A stretch of 64,000 nucleotides of DNA from Mucilaginibacter phenanthrenivorans (GCF_024721155.1 NZ_JAHVAP010000001.1:620001-684000), one strand, 5' to 3'; shown: positions 28,950 to 38,466, counted from the stretch's first letter. Translations and numbers: made by a program. Notes: generated by a model from the letters alone, not told the origin.

Positions 28950-29288
28950 ATCGTTTGCTTTAACGCATAGAAAGCAAAAGATAAGCCAAATAATAATTAA
29001 CTAAAAATCAAATGATTAATAAATTATGCCAAATAAAAACTGGCGATATATCATCATTTTACTTACATCTATCTATGAATTAATGGTGATTAACCAAAAA
29101 AACGAATCACTTTGGTTCTATCATCAGGGATCAAAACATGCCCGTTGTTCAAGCCCTGCCAGCCAAATCATAAAATAACGAAATATCGTTAGCGAGAAAA
29201 TATTGAAATGGCCTTAAATAGCTCATGGTCACTAACTTATGGAGTAGCTCGAATTTTGCCGTTTATAGGTAAATTAAAACAAAACCCT
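28950..29288. promoter_or_regulatory. Divergent control region between the DUF2630 operon and poxB
   Basis: Three dyads are visible. GATATATC lies at 29045-29052. AACCAAA with TTTGGTT, 12 bases apart, spans 29092-29117. AACGA-AATA-TCGTT lies at 29177-29190 and fits the ACGAWATATCGT family. Together they suggest coordinated control of both transcription directions. Confidence 0.45.
29177..29190. promoter_or_regulatory. Palindromic site AACGAAATATCGTT
   Basis: This dyad has five-base arms around AATA, 99 bases upstream of the poxB start. Its core ACGAAATATCGT is identical to the site at 31153-31164 upstream of the old yellow enzyme gene. Confidence 0.5.
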
Positions 29289-31028
29289 ATGTCAAAAAAA
29301 GTAGCGGAACAACTGGTAGATATGCTGGTACAGGCAGGCATTAAACGCATTTACGCGATTACGGGAGATAGTTTAAACGAACTTAATGACGCGGTAAGAA
29401 GGAATGACCAGATACAATGGGTTCACGTGAGGCATGAAGAAGCAGGGGCGTATGCAGCTGCAGCTGAAGCTGAATTGAAAGGATTAGCCTGTTGCGCAGG
29501 CAGCAGCGGCCCTGGCCATATTCACTTAATAAATGGTTTGTACGACGCGCACCGGGCAAATGTGCCGGTATTGGCTATTGCATCAACCTGCGCAACAACA
29601 GAATTTGGCAGCGGCTATTTCCAGGAAACAAATATTACTAAGCTTTTTGATGATTGCAGCCATTACAACCAGATTGCTGCAACTGCGGCACAACTGCCCC
29701 GGATGACGCAAGCCGCAATACAGCATGCTGTGCAACGGAAGGGTGTAGCGGTATTGGGCCTGCCGGGAGACGTTAGTGCTATGGCTGCTGTTGAAAATAT
29801 TTCATCAAACAAAAATTATTTTTCTAAGGCGTTGATAAGACCGTCCGATGAAGATATCGCTGGGATGGCCAGCCTCATAAACCGATATCAAAAGGTAAGC
29901 ATTTATTGTGGAATAGGGGCTGCGGATGCGCATGATGAAGTTGTGCAACTTGCTGAAATGATCAATGCACCTATCGGTTATTCCTTCCGCGGAAAAATGG
30001 GTATACAGTACAATAATCCTTATGAAGTAGGCATGACCGGTTTGCTTGGGCTTCCCTCAGCGTATCATAGTATGCATGAGAGTGATCTCATTATACTGCT
30101 GGGAACAGATTTTCCTTACGTACCGTTTATGCCAACTGACAAGAAAATTATCCAGGTGGATCTTCAGCCCGAACGATTAGGGAGAAGGGCAAAATTAGAT
30201 ATTGGTTTGCATGGTGATATAAAAACAACGTTAACGGCACTGTTCCCCCTGCTGAACCGTAAGGATGACGATAGTTTTTTGAAGGCGCAGTTACATATTT
30301 ATGGCAAGGTAAAAGAACACCTGAATATTTACGTGGAAGATAAAGGCGCCGAAAATGCGATACACCCTGAAGCTGTTGCAGCCTGCCTGGATAAACTGGC
30401 GACAGAGGATGCCATTTTTACAGTAGATACCGGCATGTGCTGTGTTTGGGGAGCCCGCTACATACAGGCCACCGGCAAGCGGCACATGCTTGGTTCATTT
30501 ACTCATGGATCAATGGCTAATGCCATGCCACATGCTATAGGAGCAGCATTGTCATGCCCGGATCGCCAGGTGGTGGCCATGTGCGGCGATGGCGGCATCT
30601 CTATGTTGTTAGGTGATTTGGCAACAATTAAACAGTACAAATTGCCAATTAAGATTATCGTGTTTAACAACCGGTCATTGGGTATGGTAAAACTAGAGAT
30701 GGAAGTTGCGGGATTGCCTGATTCGGAAACAGACATGGAAAACCCTGATTTCTCGGTGATCGCCGGTGCGATGGGTATTAAGGGAATAACGATAAACCAC
30801 CCCAATGACCTTGAGACGTCATTGAGACAGGCATTTGAACACGATGGCCCTGTTTTGGTAAACGTATTTACTGATCCCAATGCGTTAGCTATGCCGCCAA
30901 AGGTAGAATTGAAAATGGTTAAAGGCATGGCTTTGTCTATGACCAGGCTTATGCTGGGCGGAAAATTCCAGGAAGTTCTGGACACAGTAAAGTCAGGGTA
31001 TAAGCATATGGGTGAATTGCTCGATTAA
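29289..31028 (+). CDS. poxB: Pyruvate dehydrogenase (quinone) / pyruvate oxidase, thiamine diphosphate dependent
   Basis: This 579-residue enzyme decarboxylates pyruvate to acetate and CO2, passing electrons through FAD to membrane quinone. The N-terminal TPP-binding part has the catalytic Glu region VRHEEAGAYAAAAEAEL. GPGHIHLINGLYDAHRANVPVLAIA and GSGYFQET follow as in E. coli PoxB. The C-terminal TPP motif GDGGISMLLGDL runs to VFNN. The start is set at ATG 29289 (MSKKVAEQLVDML), which aligns with family N-termini; the upstream in-frame ATG at 29208 would add an unrelated leader. The two dyads at 31089 and 31153 follow the gene. Confidence 0.93.
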   Translation: MSKKVAEQLVDMLVQAGIKRIYAITGDSLNELNDAVRRNDQIQWVHVRHEEAGAYAAAAEAELKGLACCAGSSGPGHIHLINGLYDAHRANVPVLAIASTCATTEFGSGYFQETNITKLFDDCSHYNQIAATAAQLPRMTQAAIQHAVQRKGVAVLGLPGDVSAMAAVENISSNKNYFSKALIRPSDEDIAGMASLINRYQKVSIYCGIGAADAHDEVVQLAEMINAPIGYSFRGKMGIQYNNPYEVGMTGLLGLPSAYHSMHESDLIILLGTDFPYVPFMPTDKKIIQVDLQPERLGRRAKLDIGLHGDIKTTLTALFPLLNRKDDDSFLKAQLHIYGKVKEHLNIYVEDKGAENAIHPEAVAACLDKLATEDAIFTVDTGMCCVWGARYIQATGKRHMLGSFTHGSMANAMPHAIGAALSCPDRQVVAMCGDGGISMLLGDLATIKQYKLPIKIIVFNNRSLGMVKLEMEVAGLPDSETDMENPDFSVIAGAMGIKGITINHPNDLETSLRQAFEHDGPVLVNVFTDPNALAMPPKVELKMVKGMALSMTRLMLGGKFQEVLDTVKSGYKHMGELLD

Positions 31029-31088
31029 ATATGGAAACTCGCTAAAGCGGAGTGGTTTAGGATAAACATCATTTGATGAAAGTGCGGT

Positions 31089-31100
31089 ACGATATATCGT
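31089..31100. promoter_or_regulatory. Perfect palindrome ACGATATATCGT
   Basis: This 12-base perfect dyad lies 145-156 bases upstream of the old yellow enzyme gene and 61 bases after poxB. It is the most symmetrical member of the repeated motif family. Confidence 0.55.
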
Positions 31101-31152
31101 GGTTAAGGTGTCAAATCTTAAAATTTGGCAAAAGGAAACCTAAAGTAAATTC

Positions 31153-31164
31153 ACGAAATATCGT
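31153..31164. promoter_or_regulatory. Palindromic site ACGAAATATCGT
   Basis: This is the second copy in the same intergenic region, 64 bases (about six helical turns) from the first, start to start. The spacing would allow cooperative binding on one face of the DNA. Confidence 0.55.
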
Positions 31165-31244
31165 AACCTGTTTTTGTCTCAATGTAAGTAAATAACTAAT
31201 TTACAGGTTGTTATTAATGGTATTTTTTTTGATAAATAAAGCAT

Positions 31245-32318
31245 ATGACGTCTTTAAATTTATTCAGTCCTATTCAAATCCGGGGCATGGCCTTAAAAAA
31301 CAGGATAGTTGTATCGCCAATGCAGCAATTCAGTGCCGTTAACGGGAAAGTAGGGCATTGGCACATGGTGCATTTAGGTAGCAGGGCAGTTGGTGGCGCT
31401 GGCCTGATCATTACCGAAAGCCTGGCAGTAAACAAAGAGGGCCGGAGTACCCATTACGATGCCGGGCTTTGGAATGACGGGCAAATTGCCGGATGGAGAA
31501 CGATCAATAAATTTATTCATGAACAAGGTGCGAAGACGGCCGCGCAAATAGCACATTTTGGCAGCAAGGCGAGCAGGTCGCATCCCAATGACGGGCTCCA
31601 GTATTTAACGCCTGAAAATGGTGGCTGGCAAACCAAAAGCTCCTCAGCCGTAGCACCTTTTAATAACATGAGCCTGCCTCGTGAACTTTCCATACGTGAC
31701 ATCAACAAAATAAAAAAGGACTTTTTAACGGCGGCGCTCCGGGCCGTTTCTGCAGGTTTTGATGCTATAGAGTTGCATGCCGGTCACGGTTATCTTTTTC
31801 ACCAGTTTTACTCCAATATCATCAATCATCGAAAGGATCAGTATGGAGGAAGCTTTGAAAACCGCATACGGTTGTTGATAGAAACCGCCAGGGGGATCAG
31901 AGACCTTATTCCTCAAACCATGCCGCTAATGATACGGATATCGGCGGTGGATTACATCGAAGAGGAAAATGCCTGGAAAATTGAGGATAGTATTGTATTG
32001 GCAGGCATACTCAAGCAAATAGGCGTTGATTTGATCACCGCTTCAGCCGGAGGTTTTGTATTCCTTGATAAATCAAGGGTATTTCCATCTTACCAGGTAC
32101 CCTTTGCAGAAAAGATCAAAACCGAAACAGGTATCCTAACCGGTGCTGTTGGCGCGATCACGGAAGCTCAACAAGCTAATGACATCATTGCATCCGGTAA
32201 AGCTGACCTCGCAATAATAGCCCGTGAATTTTTGCGGGATCCTTATTTTCCTTTGCATGCCGCAAAAACACTTGGCGAGGCTGCGCCGATCCCATTTCAA
32301 TACAAAAGGGCTTTTTAA
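31245..32318 (+). CDS. Old yellow enzyme family NADH:flavin oxidoreductase (YqjM-like)
   Basis: This 357-residue FMN-dependent TIM-barrel ene-reductase should reduce activated C=C bonds of electrophiles. It has the substrate-binding pair His178 and His181 (ELHAGHGYLFHQFYS) and the family segment HRKDQYGGSFENRIRLLIE. LADIAREFLRDPYF-like sequence (LAIIAREFLRDPYF) lies near the C-terminus. The N-terminal SPMQQFS carries Gln where YqjM has its redox-tuning Cys26, so flavin tuning probably differs. A 23-base gap precedes the flavoprotein gene, which suggests an operon. Confidence 0.93.
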   Translation: MTSLNLFSPIQIRGMALKNRIVVSPMQQFSAVNGKVGHWHMVHLGSRAVGGAGLIITESLAVNKEGRSTHYDAGLWNDGQIAGWRTINKFIHEQGAKTAAQIAHFGSKASRSHPNDGLQYLTPENGGWQTKSSSAVAPFNNMSLPRELSIRDINKIKKDFLTAALRAVSAGFDAIELHAGHGYLFHQFYSNIINHRKDQYGGSFENRIRLLIETARGIRDLIPQTMPLMIRISAVDYIEEENAWKIEDSIVLAGILKQIGVDLITASAGGFVFLDKSRVFPSYQVPFAEKIKTETGILTGAVGAITEAQQANDIIASGKADLAIIAREFLRDPYFPLHAAKTLGEAAPIPFQYKRAF

Positions 32319-32341
32319 CTTTTTATTCAACAACTATTCCT

Positions 32342-33610
32342 ATGGAATCTGATAAAGCAATATTAGAAAAAGTAAAGGTTTACGGAACCCAGGAATCGAG
32401 GGATGCCTATGTGATCAGGGATTTTCTCAATAGAAGCGTCGTAACCTATGAATGGATTCCGGTTACGGATATCAATACATTGCGTTCCCGCTTTCCATTA
32501 AGCATCCCGGATGATGGTATTCTCCCGGTTGTTGAATTACCCGGCGGTAAATTGTTATTCGATCCAACTATTGAAAATATCGCTTTTAGCCTGGGTTGGA
32601 TTAGTAAGCCAAAACATAAGGAATATGATGTGTCGGTCTTCGGTGCCGGACCTGCCGGGCTAAGTGCTGCTGTTTATGCTGCTTCTGAAGGCTTACGCAC
32701 CGTTTTGGTAGAACGTGAAGCCATCGGCGGACAGGCAGGCACCAGCTCACGTATCGAAAATTATCTCGGTTTCCCCGCAGGCATTACCGGTGCAGACCTT
32801 GCTGAGCGGGCCAGGCAGCAGGCAGTGAAGTTTGGAGTAGAGATCCTGCTCATCCGGAAGGGGATAAAGGCACAGTTTATCGATAGCAAACTTCATGTTG
32901 ACCTTATTGATGGAAGTAAAATAATTACTAAAGCCAATGTTACAGCTACGGGTGTTCAGTATAACCGGCTCGGTTTGCCTGATGAGGATAAATACCTTGA
33001 TCTGGGGATCTATTATGGCGCCGGGGCCAGCGAGGCTGCCATATGTGCCAACCAACAGGTATTTGTTGTTGGCGGAGGTAATTCTGCCGGTCAGGCGGCG
33101 CTTAACTTTGGCGAGTATGCTAAAAAAGTAACCATGGTCATCAGGGGTAAAGACCTGGCGGCAACCCTATCTGATTACCTGCTGAAAAGAATACTGAAGA
33201 AGAAAAATATAGAGGTGCTGTACAATTCAACCATCACCGGGTTAAATGGCGATAGTACCCTAAATGAAATTACTGTGACGGATACCGTTAAACAAACAGC
33301 CGTTAATTATATTACAAAGTTCGTTTTTGTATGCATTGGGGGCACACCTAATACCATCTGGGCAAAAGATGTCGCCATCGTACGGGATGATGCTGGTTAC
33401 CTGGTAACCGGGGCGGATCTCTATAAACCGCAATTTTTAAACAGGTGGAATGGTGACTTTACGCCGGCGTTTTTAGAAACAAGTGTCCCCGGTTGTTTCG
33501 CAGCAGGTGACGTACGCCATAACTCTATTAAACGGGTAGCATCCGCTGTTGGTGAGGGAGCAATGGCCGTTACTTTTGTACACCGTTATTTAAAAGAAAA
33601 ACACTCATAA
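32342..33610 (+). CDS. Thioredoxin-reductase-like FAD oxidoreductase with N-terminal glutaredoxin-like fold, no CxxC
   Basis: This 422-residue protein starts with about 90 residues of glutaredoxin/thioredoxin-like pattern (VKVYGTQESRDAYVIRDFLN, then LPVVELPGGKLLFDPTIENIAFSLG) without any CxxC. A two-dinucleotide-domain flavoprotein follows: FAD site GAGPAGLSAA (101-110), REAIGGQAGTSSRIENYLGFP, NAD(P) site VVGGGNSAGQAA (242-253) and C-terminal FAD motif GCFAAGDVRHNSIKRVASAVGEGA. The usual redox CATCDG is replaced by YGAGASEAAIC (225-235), so dithiol chemistry is unlikely. The UBP zinc-finger gene starts one base after its stop. Confidence 0.88.
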   Translation: MESDKAILEKVKVYGTQESRDAYVIRDFLNRSVVTYEWIPVTDINTLRSRFPLSIPDDGILPVVELPGGKLLFDPTIENIAFSLGWISKPKHKEYDVSVFGAGPAGLSAAVYAASEGLRTVLVEREAIGGQAGTSSRIENYLGFPAGITGADLAERARQQAVKFGVEILLIRKGIKAQFIDSKLHVDLIDGSKIITKANVTATGVQYNRLGLPDEDKYLDLGIYYGAGASEAAICANQQVFVVGGGNSAGQAALNFGEYAKKVTMVIRGKDLAATLSDYLLKRILKKKNIEVLYNSTITGLNGDSTLNEITVTDTVKQTAVNYITKFVFVCIGGTPNTIWAKDVAIVRDDAGYLVTGADLYKPQFLNRWNGDFTPAFLETSVPGCFAAGDVRHNSIKRVASAVGEGAMAVTFVHRYLKEKHS

Positions 33611-33611
33611 A

Positions 33612-33887
33612 ATGGAAAGCGATATTTGTAAACACCTGAAATCACTGGTAGTAATCCCACCTGATAAATACTTTTGTGAAGAATGCGTTAAAACGGGAAG
33701 TCCCTGGGTCCACCTCAGGGCATGTCAAACCTGTGGTGTGGTTTTATGTTGCGATTCTTCGCCAAACCGGCATGCATCCAAACACGCTGCGCACAGTCAT
33801 CACCCGGTGGTGATATCTGCCGAGCCCCGTGAATACTGGGCATACTGTTATCCGCATGATCAAATGATAGATATTGATCCGTATTGA
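33612..33887 (+). CDS. UBP-type zinc finger protein
   Basis: This 91-residue protein consists of one ZnF-UBP domain with Cys6, His8, Cys22, Cys25, Cys38, Cys41, Cys46, His54, His58 and His61 as likely ligands (pattern CEEC, then CQTCGVVLCCDSS, then HASKHAAHSHH). In eukaryotes this fold binds the C-terminal diglycine of ubiquitin. Bacteria with it lack ubiquitin, so the ligand is unknown. The start lies one base beyond the flavoprotein stop, so the two are translationally coupled. This conserved-looking pairing suggests they act together. Confidence 0.9.
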   Translation: MESDICKHLKSLVVIPPDKYFCEECVKTGSPWVHLRACQTCGVVLCCDSSPNRHASKHAAHSHHPVVISAEPREYWAYCYPHDQMIDIDPY

Positions 33888-34063
33888 TAGTTTGGGCCGA
33901 ACTTTCCTCAATAGGTGATATTCTGTTAACCCCAAATTGTATAAAAGTCACTATAATTAATAAATCACCAAGGTGTTTTGGCATCTGTAACAATCTTTGT
34001 TGCATTCTAATTGACCAATTAAAGATAAATACAGCACCACCAACAATGCGTTCTGACAGTTTA

Positions 34064-34092
34064 AAAGCACCCCTGCTCAAAGGGGGTGCTTC
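34064..34092. terminator. Bidirectional hairpin between convergent genes
   Basis: AGCACCCC and GGGGTGCT form a perfect 8-bp stem with a 9-base loop. It lies between the zinc-finger gene (plus) and the M16 peptidase gene (minus). Short T runs are present on both sides, weaker on the plus side. Confidence 0.65.
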
Positions 34093-34163
34093 TGATTAAC
34101 TAACTGATCTCATAAGGTTATGATAGAATAAAGAACGACTGAGTTTTTTTAATAGCGCTTGAA

Positions 34164-36959
34164 CTATGGCTTGTGATTGTCCGGGAGTAATTGCAAACGG
34201 ATGAAATTGGCATCCAGCAGGTGTTTTTTTGCAAACCTTTTCAAATCTTCCTGGTTCACCTGTTCAACCAAATGGATGTCCGATTTAAATTGATCAAGAT
34301 TATCCTGGTTTTGGAGCTGAGTGGTCAGGTAACCAAGCCACCAGCCGTTGTCCTTAACCTGCAATTCCCGTTGCCTGCTGTCTTCTGCTTTCCACTTTGC
34401 AATATTGGCGCTCAGCGGGCCCTCAGTTTTTAATTTGTTTACTTCATCAGTAGCCGAAGCAACGAGTTTGTCTACGTTTTGCGGAGCGCATCCGAAGCGG
34501 ATGACCAGGCTGAAACGCGATTGGGGGAATTTATTAGTACTCAATGACACATTCGGGCTGTATACACCGCTTTCATCTTCCCGAAGCCGCTCTATCAATC
34601 GGATATTCAGCGTTTCCTGGATAGCGTCAAACTGGATCCTGTTCATAGGGGTATCATCAAACAGGCCGGAATAAACGAGCATAACAGTAGCTTTGGGCTC
34701 AGAGCCTTTGTAAACGTTTTTGCTGATGCGGCCTTCCGGAATATGGATGCCCAGATCTTTAGGTTTTTCTTCCCTACCCGGGCCCGGTAACGAGCCCAGG
34801 TATTTTTCCAATAAAGGTTTTATGGTATCTGTGTTGATATTGCCTGTGAAAACGAAAGTCATTTGCGAAGCATCCGCAAAACGGTCCCGGTATATTTCAA
34901 AGGATCTGTTAAGGTTGATACGGCTGAGTTTTTCAACGGACGGACCTGTACGCCTCACATTGTAGTTGCCTAAAACAGCAGTCACAGTGTCTCCGAATAC
35001 GCTGTTTGGGTCGTTCGCCCGGTTGGCTAAACGTGCCTTGGTACGTGTTATGATGGCTTTAAACACCGAAGTGTCTTTCCGGGGTTCGGTAAAATAAGCA
35101 TAGGTAAGCTGTAACGCGGTTGCTATATCTTTAGGAGCAGCGCCGCCTTCTATACCCTGATAGCGCTCACCAATGTAAGGTTTGGCATCCAGTTGTTTAC
35201 CGGTCAAAAATTTATCCAGTTCGGTTGCCGTGTAATTTCCCACGCCCGACGAAGAAATAATGCCGGCCGCATTTGCAGCAGAAGGAGAATCCTCATCGTT
35301 GTATAGCGAAGTTCCGCCTGGAGCGAAGGCCCTGAACAGGATCTCATCGTTCTTAAAATCGGTTGGCTTGAGTATAACTTTTACACCATTACTCAATTTT
35401 ATAGTGGTCAGTCCTAAAATCACATCCTTTTCTTCGCTAATGATCTTGCCTGGTATGGGGTCACGAGCTAACAAAGGGAGTGAACTGGTATGATCTGCAT
35501 AGGGTTGCAATTGCTCCAGGCCTACGGATTTCATCCAACCCAGAAATGTTTTTTCATCGGGCAAATTACTTTGTTGATTACCCGGGGCAAGCAAAATAAT
35601 ATCACGGTTTGTGGTGCCGATATATTCTTTACCAAGCTGGTATATATCCGCTAAGGTTATGCCAGGTAAATAATTTTTAACCAGCTGGTATTCATAAGCT
35701 ATTCCCGGTGAAGCCGTACCCTTTAAAAAAAGATCAACATACTCCTGCACATAGGAATCGGAGCCGGTTTTATCTTTTTCTCGCACTGCCGATGCTATTT
35801 GAGTAAAATAATTGGTTTTTGCCCTGTCAAGCTCTGTTTGCGTAAAACCAAATCTTTTGACCCTTTCCGTTTCCCGCCAAAGCGCTTTTAATCCTTTTTC
35901 CAGTTCGCCCGGTTTGGCTACAACTGTAGTGCTGTAAGTGCTTATGTTGGCCATGAAATTTTTAATACCGGCGTTACCCTGGATAAACGGAGGGTTTGCC
36001 TGCTGCGCAAGTTCGGCAAAACGTTCGCCCATCATGCCGTTAAACAAATTGCGTAGTATAATAAACCTGTAATCAGCCGCAGTGTGTAAAGCTCTTGCCT
36101 CATGTTTGATCATTATTTCGGCTACGGTCGCGGTTGATTCTTTGTCTGTTAATGCGATAAACTGGTTTTTACCCGTTAGCGGAATAGTATATTTAATCCG
36201 TTTTTTTTCATTAACCGGGTTTTTAAGATCGGCAAATTTTATTTTGATGGCATTTTCCATTTTATTTACATCAATATCGCCAACCACTACCAAAGCCTGC
36301 AAGTCCGGCCTGTACCATGTATGGTAAAAGCTTCTGATCGTTTCCGGCTTAAAACCATTCAACACCTCGTCGGTGCCGATGGGGCTGCGTTCTGCATAGC
36401 GGGAGTTATTCAGGATCATAGGGTAATATTGACGCTGTAACCTTTCAGCGGCACCTTTGCCTAATCTTTTTTCTTCCAGCACCACACCACGTTCCTTGTC
36501 AATTTCTACCTGGGCAAGGGTCGCATCCTGAGCCCAATCCCGTATAATCTGAATTCCCTGATTTACCAAGCCAGGCTGGTCTGTTGGAATGGGTAACTGG
36601 TAAACAGTTTCGTCATATCCTGTGTAGGCATTGATATCAGCGCCGAATCTAACGCCGGCGTTTTGGAGGTAATTCATCAGGGTATTTTTGGGGAAATGTT
36701 TGGAGCCATTGAATGTCATGTGCTCCATAAAATGCGCCAGCCCGCGCTGGTCCTCATTTTCCAATACCGATCCTGCTTTATTAACCAGGTAAAAAATAAC
36801 ACGGTTTTTCGGCTCCGTGTTATGCCGTATGTAATAAGTGAAACCATTTTTTAGTTTACCAGTGCGTACCTTGGGATCAAGTGGTAATAGCTTTACCTGT
36901 GCGCAAACCGCTAAGCAGCTTATGCTGCAAATAGCCATTAGAATTATTTTTTTGTTCAT
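34164..36959 (-). CDS. Secreted M16 family (insulinase-like) zinc metallopeptidase
   Basis: This 931-residue protein has a signal peptide (residues 1-20, ending CLAVCAQ) and two M16 half-barrels (about 30-480 and 500-930). The active site HxxEH is His76-Phe-Met-Glu79-His80 within RGLAHFMEHMTFNG; the distal Glu lies in EIDKERGVVLEEKRLGKG. The second half lacks the zinc site, as in pitrilysin and processing-peptidase chains. Expected location is the periplasm, where it would degrade peptides. It lies 101 bases downstream of SusD and is probably part of that locus, consistent with breakdown of peptides imported through the SusC/D pair. Confidence 0.94.
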   Translation of the reverse strand: MNKKIILMAICSISCLAVCAQVKLLPLDPKVRTGKLKNGFTYYIRHNTEPKNRVIFYLVNKAGSVLENEDQRGLAHFMEHMTFNGSKHFPKNTLMNYLQNAGVRFGADINAYTGYDETVYQLPIPTDQPGLVNQGIQIIRDWAQDATLAQVEIDKERGVVLEEKRLGKGAAERLQRQYYPMILNNSRYAERSPIGTDEVLNGFKPETIRSFYHTWYRPDLQALVVVGDIDVNKMENAIKIKFADLKNPVNEKKRIKYTIPLTGKNQFIALTDKESTATVAEIMIKHEARALHTAADYRFIILRNLFNGMMGERFAELAQQANPPFIQGNAGIKNFMANISTYSTTVVAKPGELEKGLKALWRETERVKRFGFTQTELDRAKTNYFTQIASAVREKDKTGSDSYVQEYVDLFLKGTASPGIAYEYQLVKNYLPGITLADIYQLGKEYIGTTNRDIILLAPGNQQSNLPDEKTFLGWMKSVGLEQLQPYADHTSSLPLLARDPIPGKIISEEKDVILGLTTIKLSNGVKVILKPTDFKNDEILFRAFAPGGTSLYNDEDSPSAANAAGIISSSGVGNYTATELDKFLTGKQLDAKPYIGERYQGIEGGAAPKDIATALQLTYAYFTEPRKDTSVFKAIITRTKARLANRANDPNSVFGDTVTAVLGNYNVRRTGPSVEKLSRINLNRSFEIYRDRFADASQMTFVFTGNINTDTIKPLLEKYLGSLPGPGREEKPKDLGIHIPEGRISKNVYKGSEPKATVMLVYSGLFDDTPMNRIQFDAIQETLNIRLIERLREDESGVYSPNVSLSTNKFPQSRFSLVIRFGCAPQNVDKLVASATDEVNKLKTEGPLSANIAKWKAEDSRQRELQVKDNGWWLGYLTTQLQNQDNLDQFKSDIHLVEQVNQEDLKRFAKKHLLDANFIRLQLLPDNHKP

Positions 36960-37060
36960 AGTTAGAAGTAACTTTGTGTCGAAAAAATGAAATAAAACCG
37001 CCCATACACCCGGATTTTTTGCCCGGATGTATTTTGACGATTAAAATGAAAAAGTCGTAT

Positions 37061-38455
37061 TTAACGCTGGTTTTGAGGGAGTTTTGAACCCGTAATAACT
37101 TCCTGCGGTATCAATAAGGTGTACCGCGGATCATTAGCCGGCAACGTAAATGTTTTTGTTGCTGCACCTGTTATGATATCGCGTGCCTGGTTTATTGCAA
37201 AACGGGTATTCTTGTTTAGCCTGCGCAGATCAGTCCATCTTTGGGCTCGCATAATCAACTCTTTACGGCGTTCTGCCAGTATTTTTGTAAGGGCATCATC
37301 TGCATTGGTGGCGGTTATATTTACAAAAGTCCCGGTTACCCACCTGGCTTTGAGTAAAGTATTCAAATCTGCCAGCGCAGCAGTAGCATTACCGGCGCGG
37401 GCATAACATTCTGCGCGTGTAATGTAAAGCTCATCTGTAGTTAATCCATTAAACAGGTTGGAGCCTGTTGTTGGTTCGTAATTGCCGGTAAAACGGTAGC
37501 TGCCATCGTTGTTTTGCTGGAAGAAGAATATCTTTCTTAAATCGTTGCTATTATAACTGCTTACAAAGTCCGCTTGTATTTTAGCAGTTGTAAAATCTGC
37601 CGAACCGCTGGCCAGGAAATCGTTATTAGCCAGGATGGAATGAAAAATGACTTCGGGATTTGTGAAGCGTCTGAAGGGGGCAGGGTTTTCCGGGTCGATA
37701 GTGTTAAAATCAAGCAAAGTGCTTTTTAAGTCCAAAGCGGCTTTTGCGTTGATAAGCGCATTCGGATAGTCTTCCATGGATAGGTAAACCCGGGCCAGCA
37801 TGGCATAAGCGGCAGCCTTATTGGGCCTGGACGATATGCTTGAAGTGGCATTCAGTAATCCCGCTGCATCGGTTAAATCCTGGATAATGCGGTCATATGT
37901 TTCCTTTACCGTTCCACGTCCAGGTGTATTATTCACATCAGAAACCAGGTGAATAGGAATACCGGGATCGGATGATGCGGTTGAGCCGTATGGTTTAGCA
38001 TAAAGCTGCGCCACATTCCAAAAAGAATAAGCCCTCATAAACAAGGCAGAACCTCTCAGGTTATTTATCACCGATTGATCTTCCTTGCCCGCCAGTTTAT
38101 CCAATGCCTCCAAAATTAGGTTGGCATGGTAAACTTTATTATAAGGGCCAACCCATTGATCAGAACCTGCGCGAATAGAACCGGGTAGCCAGGTATATAC
38201 ACTAAGATCTTCTACGCTGATAAAATCCTGCGTGTTGTATATATCGTCTGTAAGGTAATAATCGTCTGACGAAGCTTCGCCGTCATATGGATAGCCGGTA
38301 TTGAACAAAGTATAATTATCCAGTAAAAGCTGGCAGTCATTAGCCGTTGTTACGAAAGATTGCAAACTGCTTTTTTTAATGTCCACGTATTTTTGGCATG
38401 ATGCAAATACCAGGCTTAGCATCATCAGTATCAATATATGTTTATGTAATTTCAT
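37061..38455 (-). CDS. SusD/RagB family lipoprotein
   Basis: This 464-residue protein has a lipoprotein signal with lipobox LVFASC (Cys20). TPR-like helices include ALFMRAYSFWNVAQLYAKPYG, and the C-terminus carries ELYITRAECYARAGN and ILAERRKELIMRAQRWTDLRRLN, the standard SusD signature near the end. It starts 11 bases after the SusC stop and forms the lid of that porin. Its length is close to the short RagB-like class. Confidence 0.95.
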   Translation of the reverse strand: MKLHKHILILMMLSLVFASCQKYVDIKKSSLQSFVTTANDCQLLLDNYTLFNTGYPYDGEASSDDYYLTDDIYNTQDFISVEDLSVYTWLPGSIRAGSDQWVGPYNKVYHANLILEALDKLAGKEDQSVINNLRGSALFMRAYSFWNVAQLYAKPYGSTASSDPGIPIHLVSDVNNTPGRGTVKETYDRIIQDLTDAAGLLNATSSISSRPNKAAAYAMLARVYLSMEDYPNALINAKAALDLKSTLLDFNTIDPENPAPFRRFTNPEVIFHSILANNDFLASGSADFTTAKIQADFVSSYNSNDLRKIFFFQQNNDGSYRFTGNYEPTTGSNLFNGLTTDELYITRAECYARAGNATAALADLNTLLKARWVTGTFVNITATNADDALTKILAERRKELIMRAQRWTDLRRLNKNTRFAINQARDIITGAATKTFTLPANDPRYTLLIPQEVITGSKLPQNQR

Positions 38456-38466
38456 GATGATTTTGG

